The notes: generated by a model from the letters alone, not told the origin. A stretch of 64,000 nucleotides of DNA from Xylaria sp. FL1777 (GCA_022578965.1 MU400691.1:20974-84973); one strand, 5' to 3'; positions 36,101 to 50,067 are shown, counted from the stretch's first letter. Made by a program: numbers and translations.

Positions 36101-37697
36101 ATGTAATGATAAAACTTGGAGATTATTTCCTTTCGCTCATCGCTTCTGGCTGGTGTTGCCATTGTGAATTTTATTTACTACTAATGAGAGGGACTAGGAA
36201 AATTGATTGAGGACACCGAGTTCCGCTCGGGACACTAGGATATGCAGCTTGACGTCCCAGTCCCTTGATCTGCCTTTGGTCTGGTTGGGGTTAATAGATT
36301 CAATGTTTCTATGTACTTCGGGTCTCTCTCATTGCCCGAACAGGTAAGAGACGGAGACATGAGAGATTCGCGGCCAGATTCGCCATCGCCATAGAATTGC
36401 ACTGTACTTTGTCGGGACGCTAAGTCCGTCCCCCAGAAATGTAGGTACGCAGTACCTAAGGTAGTGTTGCATTGTACAGATACCTACCGCTAAACCCACC
36501 TGAGAAAGCTCTTAGCCCGACATTTATCGGCTCGACCACGCTGGACAACTCGCCGCTGCTAGATCTCTGCTCATGTGTATATATAATTAAGAACACAAAA
36601 TAGGGGGAAAGGGGCGGGGAAAGAGAAACCACATTTTTGTAATTTAAGAATTTAAGAGTCCATGTGTTGCGTTGACAAGATGATTTGCTGAGGTGGCGGG
36701 CAGAAAAACTTGGTCCCCAACGCCTTGGTAGTAGCGTCTATGGAAACTTGTATGTACCTGCTACAATAGCCCTGTTTTACGTGAGGTTCTGTCTAGCGTC
36801 TCCTCTTAGTTGAGGTTGCACTAAAGGTGTAAAGTTACCCTGTCGTACGGGCAAGTACCCACCCAGCTTTCAGACAGCTATGTATACTACTACGTACATG
36901 CGCAACAAGGGCTCACCGTGGCCCGACATGCTGGTGGTTCGTCGACCATTTTTATTATTCTTCTGATCCCGCCCTTTATCTCGCCCGCAACTACTTTCCC
37001 TCCACCACCTCTCCATTTAACCTTCACGATATACTCCGCTGCGGCGATTGCCTGTGCTTCTTCTTTCTGAGAGAGCAATTGTAATTTCCATTTCCATTTG
37101 CGGCACAGCTTAGGTGTGCTCTCCAGCAGGCCCTTCATATTCCACGTCGGGGGCCTTACATAAAACTAGATACCCGGGAAGATAGACCTGACTGGTGCTT
37201 GTGTAAGTGGCTGCGGTGTCGCTGCTCAGGCGAACAAGTACACACAAACTTCGCTCCCATTCGGGTCGACCAAACTTTCTCTCGATGCGTGAGGCTGACA
37301 TCTTTGACCCTCCCGGGAACGATAGATATTGCGCGCTTTCATTCTGCCTTGACCTGTTTCTGGGAATTACTGTACTTTTCCATTCGGTTTCTCGGGCGGT
37401 ATAGTTGGCTGGTTTAGCGGGAACACTCCTCGCCATTGTCTGCAACCAAGAATCCTTGCACGAAGCTCCGACGACACAGTCAACAATAGCTGGGTCTATT
37501 CGACGCATCACCGTCTCACTCGCCGGGGCATCTACTCAAGCGCCACTGCTCGTCTGTCCGGGTTTGTGGGAGCTCGTGTCGGACATCCACCCTACCTTGA
37601 TGATCCCCTGACCATCATTTTCCGTGTAATCAACTCGACATCATCTTCTCACCCCACGATCGATCGCCCGTTATCCTCTAATACTTCTGTCGAGATC
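33172..37697. other. intergenic, no gene seen
   Basis: 4.5 kb between nudE and acetyl-CoA carboxylase. No supported coding region. It includes a short GATCC/GATCCGATCC tandem near 35635-35655 and a small CTCGG-AGT-CCGAG hairpin near 34500. The last 0.5 kb before 37698 is pyrimidine-rich with many short upstream ATGs and is probably the carboxylase promoter and 5' leader. Confidence 0.5.
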
Positions 37698-40600
37698 ATG
37701 CCGTCCCAATTGAACGGCCAAGGCCCTCCCAATGGCAACCGAACAGTTCCCGTCTCCAATGGCAAGGCAACCTGGGGCGAGAAACACAAAGTCGCGGATC
37801 ACTTCATTGGCGGTAACCGGCTTGAAAACGCAGCTCCGTCTAAAGTAAAAGACTTCGTGGCTAATCACGATGGACATACTGTCATCACAAATGTAAGGAA
37901 TTGCAGATTGGGGACAAACACATGGTCTAAACAAGCACTGATATCTCTCAGGTGCTCATTGCCAACAACGGTATCGCTGCCGTCAAAGAAATTCGCTCAG
38001 TCCGGAAATGGGCCTATGAGACGTTTGGTGACGAAAGAGCTATTCAGTTTACTGTCATGGCCACACCCGAAGATCTGGCAGCCAATGCCGATTATATAAG
38101 AATGGCGGATCACTATGTCGAAGTTCCTGGTGGCACAAATAATCACAATTATGCCAACGTAGAGCTGATTGTCGATGTCGCCGAGCGCATGAATGTACAC
38201 GCCGTATGGGCAGGATGGTGAGTTCCAGTGTCATCATGAAATGCCCCATCGATTACGGTTAGTCTGACTAGTGAACAGGGGACACGCTTCAGAAAACCCT
38301 AAATTGCCCGAATCATTAGCTGCATCTCCCAAGAAGATTGTTTTCATTGGGCCCCCAGGATCAGCTATGCGTTCCCTCGGTGATAAGATTTCCTCCACCA
38401 TTGTCGCACAACACGCCAAAGTTCCATGCATTCCATGGTCAGGAACGGGCGTGGATCAAGTCGAGGTCGACAGCAAGGGACTTGTCACGGTTGCTGATGA
38501 CATCTATCTTAAAGGGTGCGTGGGCTCGTGGGAAGAGGGTCTCCAAAAGGCACATGAGATTGGGTTTCCCGTCATGATCAAGGCCTCCGAAGGTGGTGGG
38601 GGTAAAGGTATTCGTAAAGCCTTATCAGAAGAAGGATTTGAGCAATTATACAAGGCTGCGGCAAGCGAAATTCCTGGGTCACCTATTTTCATTATGAAAT
38701 TGGCCGGAAACGCACGGCATTTAGAGGTGCAACTCCTGGCTGATCAATATGGAAACAATATCTCTCTTTTTGGTAGAGATTGTTCCGTGCAAAGGCGACA
38801 TCAGAAAATCATTGAGGAGGCCCCCGTAACAATCGCTAAACCACCAACATTTAAGGGGATGGAGGACGCTGCAGTACGACTAGGTCGCCTTGTCGGCTAC
38901 GTCTCTGCTGGCACAGTCGAATACCTATATTCGCATGAAGACGACCAATTCTACTTTCTGGAGTTGAATCCCCGTCTTCAGGTTGAGCATCCAACAACCG
39001 AAATGGTCAGCGGCGTTAACTTGCCTGTGGCTCAACTTCAGGTTGCTATGGGTATCCCCTTGCACCGAATAAGCGACATTCGCTTACTTTACGGTGTTGA
39101 TCCTAAGACTAGTACTGAGATTGATTTCGAGTTCAAGGATCCCCAGAGTGATAAGACGCAGCGTCGGCCACAGCCTCGAGGACATTGCACAGCTTGCCGT
39201 ATCACGTCCGAAGACCCTGGTGAGGGCTTCAAGCCTTCTAATGGTGTCATGCACGACCTTAATTTCAGGAGTAGTGCTAACGTCTGGGGTTACTTCTCTG
39301 TCAGTACATCATCCAGTATTCACAGTTTCTCCGACAGTCAATTTGGCCACATTTTCGCGTACGGAGAGAGCCGGGCAACTTCACGAAAGAATATGGTTGT
39401 TGCATTGAAAGAATTAAGTATTCGTGGTGACTTCAGGACAACCGTCGAGTATCTTATTAAGCTGCTAGAGACAGAAGCATTTGAGGACAACACAATTACC
39501 ACAGGCTGGCTAGATGAGCTCATCTCAAAAAGATTGACCGCTGAGCGACCTGATCCTATCCTTGCTGTCGTTTGCGGTGCTACGACGAAAGCTCACATTG
39601 CCTGTGAGGCAACTATAAGCGAGTATCGCGCTGGTCTCGAAAGGGGTCAGGTCCCCTCCAAAGACATTCTCAAGACAGTTTTCCCGATTGACTTCATCTA
39701 CGAAGGTCACCGATACAAGTTCACGGCCACCCGCGCCGCTGTTGATAGCTACCATCTTTTTATCAATGGATCAAAATGCCAAGTTGGTCTTCGGCCCTTG
39801 AGTGATGGTGGTCTTCTGATTCTCATTAACGGCCGGAGCCATAGCGTCTACTGGAAAGAGGAAGTCGGTGCTACGCGCATCTCGGTTGACGGCAAGACTT
39901 GCCTTCTGGAGCAAGAGAACGACCCAACTCAACTGCGTACTCCCAGCCCCGGTAAGCTAGTGAAGTACACTGTTGAGAATGGAGAGCATGTCAAAGCTGG
40001 CCAAACTTTCGCTGAAGTTGAAGTTATGAAGATGTTTATGCCTTTGATCGCTCAAGAGGATGGTATTGTTCAATTGATCAAGCAGCCTGGTGTCACCATC
40101 GAAGCTGGTGACATTCTCGGTATACTTGCCTTGGACGACCCCACACGTGTTAAGCAAGCTCAACCTTTCCTTGGTCAGCTTCCAGATCTTGGTTCGCCCC
40201 AGGTGGGTGGTAGCAAGCCCGCCCAGAGATTCAACAGATTATATGCTATTTTACGAAATATTCTGATGGGTTTTGATAACTCAGTTATCATGCAACAAAC
40301 CCTGAAGGAAATGGTCGAGGTGCTGCGGGATCCCGAACTGCCTTACAGCGAGTGGGCCGCACATCACTCTGCCCTTCACTCTAGAATGCCCCAAAAACTC
40401 GATGCCACGTTTACGCAAGTGATTGATCGATCTAAAGCCCGAGGAACCGAATTTCCAGCTAGAAATCTAGCTAAAACGTTTACCAAATTTCTCAACGACA
40501 ACATGTCATCTGGCGATGCTGAAAGCTTGAAACTTACCCTAGAGCCATTATTGGACGTCCTCGTCAACTATGCTGAAGGTCAGAAGGTCAGAGAGCTTAA

Positions 40601-43600
40601 CGCCATCTCCTCACTTTTATCCGTCTATGCAGATGTTGAGTCGCTTTTCGCCCACCGCCGGACGCAGGATGAGGACGTCATTCTTAAACTGCGTGAAGAG
40701 AATAAGGAGGATTACTTGAAGGTTGTTCAGATCGTTCTCTCACATAGTCGTGTGGGTTCCAAAAATCATTTGGTCTTGGCTCTACTCGATGAGTATCGCC
40801 CGAACAAGCCAAATGTCGGCAACATTGCCAAGCATTTTAAACCTGTGCTGCGTAAGATGGCTGAGCTCGACTCCCGATCCACTGCAAAGGTTTCACTAAA
40901 GGCGAGAGAAATCTTGATCCAATGTGCGCTACCATCGCTGGAGGAGCGAACCGCTCAGATGGAACACATTCTGCGCTCTGCTGTCGTCGAAAATAAATAT
41001 GGCGAGACTGGCTGGGAACACCGACAGCCAAATCTCGACGTTATTAAGGAGGTAGTTGACTCGAAGTACACTATTTTCGATGTATTATCCTCCTTCTTTG
41101 CTCACGACGACCCATGGGTTTCAACCGCCGCGCTAGAGGTTTACGTTCGTCGGGCCTACCGTGCTTACAATGTTACCAAAGTTGATTACCACGCAGATGA
41201 GACTGACACAAACCCGGCCTACATTTCTTGGGATTTCTCATTCCGTAAGTCTGGAAAGAACGAATTTGACATCGTTCCCCAGTCAACAAATCCTTCCGTG
41301 CCTGGCACTCCTCTACCACAGGAATTTGGATTCAATCGCATTAGCTCTGTTAGTGACATGAGCTATCTTGACCACATTTCGGAACCGGAGCCTATTCGGA
41401 AGGGTGTTATCGTTCCCTGCAGATATTTGGATGATGCCGAAGAATGTCTACAAAAGGCCTTGGACACTCTCCCCTCTCGGAAGACTCGTACTCCTAGTGC
41501 CGTTCCCGATCTCAGCGGTAGACGAAGGGCCTCAAATGACGAGCTATCTAATGTCATTAATATCGCCGTTCGGGACGCAGAATCTACTGATGATCAAGAG
41601 ATTATCGCGAGGATGCGCCATCTGGTAGAGGGGCTACGGTCAGAGCTATATACGCGTCGCGTTCGCCGCTTCACCCTTGTATGTGGTCGAAACGACGGTT
41701 CGTACCCCCGGTATTACACTTTCCGCGGTCCCGAATACCTAGAAGACAACAGCATTCGTCACGTCGAGCCCTCTCTAGCTTTCCAGCTCGAGCTACAGCG
41801 TCTCTCTAAGTTCAAGATTACTCCCGTTTTCACAGAAAACAAGAATATTCACGTTTACGAAGCTGTTGGAAAGGGAGTTGAAACTGACAAACGCTACTTC
41901 ACTCGCGCCGTTATACGACCTGGGCGCCTACGAGATGATATTCCAACTGCTGAATACCTTGTCTCGGAAACAGACCGAGTTATCAATGACATTTTCGACG
42001 CACTGGAGATCATCGGCAATAACAACTCCGATCTCAATCACATGTTCTTGAACTTCTCTCCGGTGTTCCAGTTGAAACCGCAGGAGGTGGAGCACTCGCT
42101 ACAAGGCTTCCTCGATCGGTTCGGACCTCGTGCCTGGCGCCTTCGTGTTTCTCATGTTGAGATCCGCATCATCTGCACCGATGCTACAACAGGCATGCCG
42201 CTTCCTCTGCGTGTCTTGATCAGCAACACTTCGGGATACGTTATTCAGGTTGAGATCTATGCCGAGCGGAAATCTGAGAAAGGCGAAATGATCTTCTACT
42301 CAGTTGGCGGCACCACCAAGATCGGCTCTATGCACCTGATGCCTGTTTCAAGTCCATACCCAAACAAGAACTGGCTCCAACCCAAACGATACAAGGCACA
42401 TCTTATGGGCACCCAATATGTGTATGACTTCCCAGAGCTCTTTAGACAAGCTGTTGAGAATAGCTGGGTGCAAGTCGTCAAGCAACAACCCGGTCTTGCG
42501 GATAAAAAACCTGCACATGGTGAATGCATTGACTACAGTGAGCTTGTACTCGATGATCATGACAAGCTTGCCGAAGTTTCTCGCGAGCCTGGTACCAACA
42601 CGTGTGGTATGGTTGGTTGGGTCATCAATGCTCGTACCCCGGAGTATCCAAAGGGTCGTAAGTTTATAGTGGTTGCCAACGATATCACTTACAAGATCGG
42701 GTCCTTCGGACCCAAAGAGGACCACTTCTTCAACAAGTGTACCGAGTTGGCCCGCAGCATGGGAATCCCTCGTATCTACCTTTCTGCCAACTCCGGTGCT
42801 CGGCTGGGTCTAGCTGAGGAGCTGATCCCCCACTTCAAAGTGGCTTGGAACGATCCTAACAAACAGGAATCTGGCTTCAAGTACTTGTACCTCGACGAAG
42901 CGACGAAAAAAAGGTTTGAAGAGGGTGCGGCCCGTGATGTAATTACAGAGCCGGTAAGCGAAGACGGCGAGAAGAGACATAAGATTGTTGCAATCGTCGG
43001 TGCTGAAGATGGTCTGGGTGTCGAATGCTTGAGAGGCTCTGGTCTGATTGCAGGTGCCACAAGCCGAGCCTATAACGACATCTTCACGATCACCCTTATT
43101 ACCTGTCGGTCGATCGGTGAGCCTTCCATGATATGCCTTTTTTTCACTCAATAGCTAACAATAATAGGTATCGGTGCCTACCTCGTTCGGCTTGGCCAAC
43201 GTGCTATTCAGATTGAAGGCCAGCCGATTATCCTTACTGGTGCTGGTGCCTTGAACAATCTGCTCGGACGCGAAGTATATACCTCTAACCTCCAGCTTGG
43301 TGGCACTCAAATCATGTACCGCAACGGTGTCTCACACATGACCGCCAACGACGACTTTGCTGGTGTCTCGAAGATTGTCGAGTGGCTGTCGTTTATTCCT
43401 GCCCAGCGCAACCTTCCAGTTCCGATCACACCCAGCGTCGATACTTGGGATCGTGAGATCGTGTACACACCGCCTAACAAGCAGCCTTATGACGTTAGAT
43501 GGCTCATTGGTGGTAAGCAAGATGAAGACGGCTTCCAACCCGGTCTATTCGATAGGAACTCTTTCGTCGAGGCTCTTGGTGGCTGGGCTCGCACTGTCGT

Positions 43601-44702
43601 CGTTGGTCGTGCTCGTCTTGGTGGTATCCCGATGGGTGTCATCGCCGTTGAGACACGAACTGTGGAGAACATCACCCCTGCAGACCCAGCCAACCCCGAC
43701 TCGGTAGAGCAGGTTACTAACGAAGCTGGTGGCGTCTGGTACCCCAACTCTGCCTTCAAGACAGCTCAAGCCATCAACGACTTTAACCATGGTGAACAGT
43801 TGCCGCTGATGATTCTCGCTAACTGGAGAGGTTTCTCTGGTGGTCAACGCGACATGTACAATGAGGTCCTGAAGTATGGATCGTACATCGTCGATGCCCT
43901 CGTCAAGTATGAACAGCCCATCTTCGTATATATCCCACCGTTCGGTGAGCTACGTGGTGGCTCCTGGGTCGTAGTCGATCCCACAATCAACCCCACTGCG
44001 ATGGAGATGTATGCCGATGTCGAATCTCGCGCCGGTGTCCTTGAGCCCGAGGGTATCATAGGCATCAAGTACAAGAAAGATAAGCAGCTCGAGACCATGG
44101 CGCGTCTTGACCCGACATATGCCGCGCTCAAGAAGCAGGCCACAGAGAAGGACTTGACCAAGGATGAACTAGAGCTCCTAAAGGCTCAAATGACGACGCG
44201 GGAAAAGCAATTGTTGCCCATCTACGCCCAAATCAGCATCCAATTTGCTGATCTGCACGACCGTGCTGGTCGCATGAAGGCCAAGGGTACCATTCGCGAG
44301 GCCATCGAGTGGAAGAACGCCCGTCGTTTCTTCTACTGGCGTGCGCGCAGACGACTCAATGAGGATTACGTTCTCAAGCGCATGGCCGCTGCGGCCGGAT
44401 CCAAGACGACAGATTCGAGCAGCCCTGCGGCTATCGAGACGCGACAGAAACATCTGCGCCTACTTGCCGCATGGTCGGGCATCACCAACTTTTCCCGCGA
44501 AGATAGGGAGGTCGTGACCTGGTACGAGGAGAACGCCAAGACGATATCTAGCAAGATGGAGCAAATGAAGGCAGAAACGGTGTCTCAGCAGATGGCAGAC
44601 TTATTGAGTAGTGACAAAGCTGCTGCTCTTAAGGGTCTCAAAGACCTGCTACACACGATACCAGTTGGAGAAAGAGAAGAGATCATGAAGTATCTGAAGT
44701 AA
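37698..44702 (+). CDS. ACC1: acetyl-CoA carboxylase
   Basis: Predicted 2277 aa, the usual length, from four exons: 37698-37892, 37952-38217, 38279-43116 and 43168-44702. It catalyses the ATP- and biotin-dependent carboxylation of acetyl-CoA to malonyl-CoA in the cytosol, the committed step of fatty-acid and polyketide precursor supply. The biotin carboxylase domain starts near residue 65 ([20 protein letters not shown]), with GGGGKGIRK and [12 protein letters not shown]. The biotin carrier has EVMKMFMP with Lys738 as the biotin site. A long central region follows. Carboxyltransferase begins near residue 1590 ([18 protein letters not shown]) and includes [13 protein letters not shown] and [21 protein letters not shown]. 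In the central region [10 protein letters not shown] places Ser1177 in a Snf1/AMPK-type site, at the place corresponding to the regulatory serine of yeast Acc1. RRRAS (Ser1239) is a second basophilic site. No break or odd residue was seen. Confidence 0.97.
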
Positions 44703-45665
44703 AGAAGGGCTATATGATTATGAGACAAATCTGAATTTATGTTTTTATTGCTCAGATTTGGCGTGTATGATTTAGGTTAATTAGGCGAGGCATTGCACAG
44801 GAGACGGAGAGTGTTGCCTAAAATATTGCAGAAGTCGAGATTCATGTCAGCATATACCGGGCTAGGGTTTGGTGTCTTAGAGAAGAGGAAACGAAAGATC
44901 TGTTATTGTGTCTATATGACGGCAGTGTTCAACAACGCCAAAGTAGGTTGTCTACCTAGCGAACGTGTGTCTTCAACATATGGGTCTGCTGAATTTATTA
45001 CCAGCTCACCATAACTTCAAAATTTGCCGACTAATTCGTAGACATGGGAATAAGCACTCGACCAGAATCTCTGATTTCATTAGGTACTTCCCAATAATTT
45101 CGTTCTTCTCATAACTTCTTTAACCTAGTACCAACCAACCTATCTCGATGTGTCTTGTGTATCGCAGACGCAGTCTAGCATAGTTACGGGTAATAAGCAA
45201 TACGGCTTATTCCCTAACAGTGCTACGCTGACGTAACACAGGATGCCGTACCTACATACCTAGTATAGTAGTGCTCTGTTTGTAGCGATGGGCGCAGCAA
45301 TCTTGGCGATCTTGTATCTATGTATTGGTTCATCTGGAGTTGTACAATAAACGTAGCCTGTCCTCTTCGTGGCGCAGTCGCATAAGCGCTTCCTTCTCCT
45401 GGGGTACCGTTGAAATAGATCCTATGGTATCGCGCATGCATATACGCAGTAAATGAGGCACATTACACTCTAAGTTTTCTCGTCACGGATGTTAATCCTT
45501 TGGACTGAACTAGGCAGCAGTTTAACTGCAATTGACATCCAAAAAAAAAACATTGAGCATCACCTATATGTACATACGCTCACATATATCATGAATTGAT
45601 AACGAAGTGATCTTTCTAACTAATTGATAAACACCGCCAAGTACCGAATACAAAGTACCCCAACC
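44703..45665. other. intergenic, no gene seen
   Basis: About 1 kb between the carboxylase stop and the AAA-ATPase start. It contains a run of A at 45541-45550 and no supported coding or RNA feature. Confidence 0.5.
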
Positions 45666-47291
45666 ATGGCGGACAAGACACACGATGCCGACGCCGACCC
45701 CTCCGTCTTAAGCCGGGGAACCCCCTCCGGCGACAGGACAAACGACATCTGGTTCCAGCATTCATCAGCCAAGCGCGTCAACACAGACACGATAATCGCA
45801 CAGTCGCTCGCGCGGCAGTATCCCAGCCTGGAGCTGACCATCGCGCCGCCGACGAACGGCCTGAGCCTCGTGGCCTACGCGCAGGCGGGCCACGCCCGCT
45901 GCACCGCCATCGTCGAGGCGCCGGGCGACGACTCGGGCGTCTTCGCCCCCGTGGCCTGGAGCGAGTACATGCCGCCGCCGCGGCGCATCGACGGCAACCC
46001 GGGCGCGCTGCGGGCGACGCTGCGCTTCGCCAAGTTCGCGTACGTCTGGCGCGGCTACGATTTCATCGTGTACGTGGTTGACGGCCGCGACGGCACGGAG
46101 CCGTACGGCGGCGGCACAAACCAGTACGTGCTGTGCGGGGAGCGCGCCGACGCCGAGGCCCTACTATTGGCCGCGGGCGGCTGGGCCAACGAGCTGCATG
46201 GCGAGGTGTGGGTGTTCGACCAGGGGTTCTGGCAGAAGAACGCCGAGCTGTTCCACAGCGTCATGGGCGCGTCGTGGGACAGCGTCATTCTCGACCCGGG
46301 GATGAAGAAAGCTATCATCGACGACCACGTCTCGTTCTTCGAGTCCCGCGACACGTATGGCCGGCTGAAGGTCCCGTGGAAGCGTGGTATCATCTACCAC
46401 GGCCCGCCTGGTAATGGCAAGACCATCTCGATTAAGGCCACCATGCATATGCTATATGCTCGAAAGGAGCCGATTCCGACGTTGTATGTGCGGTCGTTGT
46501 TTTCGGTCAGTTTGTCCGCACTGTCATGACAGGATTGAGAGACCGCTGACACTGCAATTACGCGCACCTTTTAGTACGGAGGCCCTGAACGCGCACTTAT
46601 GGATGTCTTTCAGAAAGCGAGGCAATTCGCCCCTTGCTATCTTGTTTTTGAGGATCTGGATAGCATTGTCTCAGACCAAGTGCGCAGCTACTTCTTGAAC
46701 GAGGTCGACGGTCTTAAGAACAATGACGGCATCTTCATGATTGGATCCACGAATCATCTCGACCGTTTAGACCCAGGCATTTCTGTAAGTCCATGGCTTT
46801 ATCCTTATCTATACCTCACACCGAAACTCTTCGCGAAGAGGGCTAATTTCCACAAAAAGAAACGTCCCTCGCGGTTCGATAGGAAGTACTTCTTCCCGGA
46901 CCCAGACCTAGAGCAGCGCATCGCATATTGTAAATTCTGGCAGAAGAAACTGGCCGATAATAAAGATATCGAGTTCCCTGACGAGCTATGCAAGGCCGTC
47001 GCCGAGATTACAGATAAGTTTAGCTTCGCTTACATGCAAGAGGCTTTCGTAGCGGCGCTCCTGGCTATTGCCCGGCGATCTAAGGACGGAGAGACGCGTA
47101 GCGAGGAATCGCTAACGCGGGAGATGGGCGATGGCTGGCTAGATGTGTGCGGTGGTGGTGACGACGGTGACTTGGATGAGCTCGTCTTGTGGATTGAAAT
47201 CAAGAAGCAGATCGAGATATTGCGCGAGGGTATGGAGTCCGAGCAAACAACCGTAGCACACAGTAGGAATAGGTTTCAGGGGGACTTCTAA
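45666..47291 (+). CDS. BCS1-like AAA ATPase
   Basis: Predicted 493 aa from exons 45666-46505, 46575-46784 and 46860-47291 (donors GTCAGT and GTAAGT, acceptors TTTTAG and AAAAAG). The AAA core has Walker A GPPGNGKT (residues 246-253), Walker B YLVFEDLDS (302-310) in the FED order usual for Bcs1 relatives, sensor MIGSTNHLDRLD and the arginine-finger region KRPSRFDRKYFF. The N-terminal 240 residues (NDIWFQHSSAKRVNTDT, WRGYDFIVYVV) match the fungal BCS1-like group. They lack the transmembrane segment and presequence of true mitochondrial Bcs1, which inserts the Rieske protein. The role of this cytosolic-type group is not established. Intron 2 (75 nt) is a multiple of 3 and open, so retained-intron reading is possible; splicing is preferred because it restores ISKRPSRFD. 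Exon 1 is much richer in G+C than exons 2 and 3. Confidence 0.85.
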
Positions 47292-47930
47292 CTACAGTCG
47301 GGGGTGAATTGAGTACTCTCTCGTACCGCTAGCTTAATACAGGTCAACAAAATGATAGATTTCGCCCTTGTCCCGAAGACAAGATGTGACACAGCCTTGC
47401 TTTGGTGTATATTGATTGCGCTACACCAGCGTGATACATTCCGAATCCGAAACTGTGCGTCCTGTCTACTGTTGAGAGCGACTGTCTGCATCAAACCGAA
47501 ACACGTCTTTCTTCGATATTCGTATTATCCACGTCCTGTCTCACTGGCGATGCCCCTTCCAGTCCCTGGGCACGCTTCAAACAGTTCTGTTATTCTCCTA
47601 GGCTCCCTATTGTCTATGGATGCCACGGCAACCACTTCGACTTCTCAGCCCCCTTACCTACGCCCGGCAATTTGTGCGACACGCTACACGGCTGAATGGG
47701 CTCTCACCGACTAATCAACGCCAGTGCGCGCCCAAAGCCCAGCAACGGCGCCCGGCCAGCCAATAAGTGTCGGATAACCCGTCGCTTGGGCATAAAAGGC
47801 CGTCCCAAGACCATCATGACAATCTCCCACAAGTCCTTGGCCGGCAATGCGACTTGCTATTACACCTCGTCATCCTCTACAAATCTAACCCCGTCTTGCG
47901 TGAAGACTTTCGAGAGATAACGACCGAATC
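47292..47930. other. intergenic promoter region
   Basis: Spacer between two plus-strand genes. A 120-codon frame (47352-47714) has no recognisable features. A TATA-like CATAAAA near 47790 lies about 140 nt before the next ATG and may be its core promoter. Confidence 0.4.
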
Positions 47931-48797
47931 ATGTGCTACGAGCGGTACAAAGGGTACACGATCTGCTCGCACGCGGACCCGCAGAGCACGCCGACGGAGT
48001 CGAAGCAATGTGACGAGTTCCGGGCGACGGGGCGGTGCGCGATGGGGAAGAAGTACGTGCTGGTGACGGAGGAGTTCACGCCGGGCCTGTGCGCGAGGTG
48101 CTGGGAGCTGGAGTGGCGGCTGGAGGACGCCATCGGCAGCCTGGACGACGAGCACAGCCAGTCCGACACGTGGCGGCTGTGGTACCGCATCGGCTGGTCG
48201 CACAAGGACGTGATGCTCGTCATGGACCTCATCTTCGTGTGCCAGATGGCCCAGGTCGAGATGTACAAGTGGGCGGGCCCGCACCATACCGGGCAGACCG
48301 TCCTCGGCCACTGGACCGCCGTCTTCCGCGAGTTCCAGGCCTGGCTCGGAGAGAGGCTCGAGAAGAGGGATGCTCGGGGCCAGCTCTACTTCCCGCCGGG
48401 AGAGGAGAAGGACGTCAGGATCGAGAAGAAGAAGGTCCTGCAGCACCTTGTGAGATGGATGTGTGAGTTGGATTTCTCTCTGGTCGTTCTCATACTTACT
48501 ACAGAGACAAAATTTCTCGATACCCCTGCGTACTCAAAATATTTAATACGATAGCTTACGCGAAAGTTACTTACTTCAGTGGTCAATATGGCGGAAGGCA
48601 GATTCAACACCCTTGATATGGCGACTTTCAGGGAGGGTCTGGACAAAGCATTCAGCAACCTGATCTACCAGTGGGACACACATTTCCCCGAGGAGCCGGG
48701 CTGCGAGCATGCGAAGGAGGAGTTTACCAAGTATTGGACGAGCTGGTTCGCGAAGAGAGAGAGAAACCCGAGACAACATGGGGACGAGAATGCCTGA
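47931..48797 (+). CDS. fungal hypothetical protein with Cys-rich N-terminus
   Basis: Predicted 249 aa from exons 47931-48462 and 48580-48797 (intron 117 nt, GTGAGT...CTTCAG). I do not recognise a named family. The first 60 residues hold Cys2, 12, 27, 36, 54 and 57, with His14 after Cys12 and a closing C-x-x-C (LCARCWE). This layout (MCY..., C-x-H, ... C ... C-x2-C) is common in uncharacterised fungal proteins and could bind zinc (inference). The rest is helical and rich in Trp, Glu and Lys, with no signal peptide or membrane segment. Exon 1 is strongly G+C-rich at third positions while exon 2 is not. Confidence 0.7.
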
Positions 48798-50067
48798 GAA
48801 CAACGTCCGTGCTGGTCACTGGACAGAGCAGTTGTAATCTACTGGGTACTGAAGTATGGTTGAGCGGCAACGTGCTTTCATATTCAGGTATTACGTGTTT
48901 GATACACATTGCCTATGTACCACCTTCCTTGGCAACGTGGAGGGCTTTACAGTGTTTCCTGGTGTCGCGGAGTCGCTTACTGGTCATAAGCAGACTGTCC
49001 CGACCCTTTGCTCTTTGACTAGTAGCTAGGGATAATGTCGTGGAAGAGCTATCTAAGGATCGCATGGACCTGCGGGACTCCGATTTTGAACAATAATACG
49101 AAGGACACCCATCCAATAGGCTGGTAAGCGTCTGCTAGATTTGAGCGTCCATGACAGGACAGTAAGGCGACATTGCAGTGGAGGTTGTTTTTGTTCAATG
49201 CAAGGTCAGACTTGTTCTCTACTCGTTTGTTCATTACACTGCGCTTTTCTTCTAAGTATTGAGCGTGTCAGTATTTTATAGTAAACCTACTGAATAGTAG
49301 ATTAGTAGCAGTTAAAGCTTCAAAATTCCTGGGCCGGTCATCTATCCGGGGATAGCATGATCGCGAAACCTCCCAATATGCTGAATGAGAGACGAAGTAA
49401 ATTTATCAGACCATCTTAAGACAACGATAAACATCCAATATTCATATATACCAGTCCGAAATGTAGGAAAACTCAATTAATTGTCGGTTATGCTACTCTA
49501 ATGCTGCCAACTAATAGCCGACGAGGCCATCCTCTGAATCTGCTCCTAGGTCAATAGCGTAAATATGACGCTTCCATCTCAGGTAGCATCCAGAAAGCCT
49601 CTTAAAGTCCTTTCCCAATATGCTCAAGCATGTCTGTAACTTAATAGTTGCAGGCGTCATCTTTACAGCCCGACACTATCGCAATAAATCCTCGCCATAT
49701 CATACTAGTCTGATTGTGCTATTGTGATAGGTACGCCATCATAGTTCCTGGCCTAGTATAGGCTAATCCACAGTAGCTAAAAAGTCTTTCGCAGAAAATA
49801 TGCTGCTCAAGCTGCACTTGAGCTTTATATACTGAAGCGTCGTGTCGCTTCTAGTACATGTTGAAGTAGAGGAGGGTGGATGAATGGCTAACTAGCCCCT
49901 GAACGAACAGGCCTAGCTTAGTCATACGGCCGGAATGGAGGTATAGGAAACTAGAGCATCACGGAAGATAGTTAGCATTGTTTCACCTACTTCAATTGAT
50001 TGCATTTCTTTTGATCGTCTTATTCCCCATGTCATAATGAACTTTGATGCTTGGATACGTACCTAGG
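48798..50067. other. intergenic, no gene seen
   Basis: 1.3 kb between convergent genes. Short frames only; no RNA gene, repeat or mobile element recognised. Confidence 0.5.
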
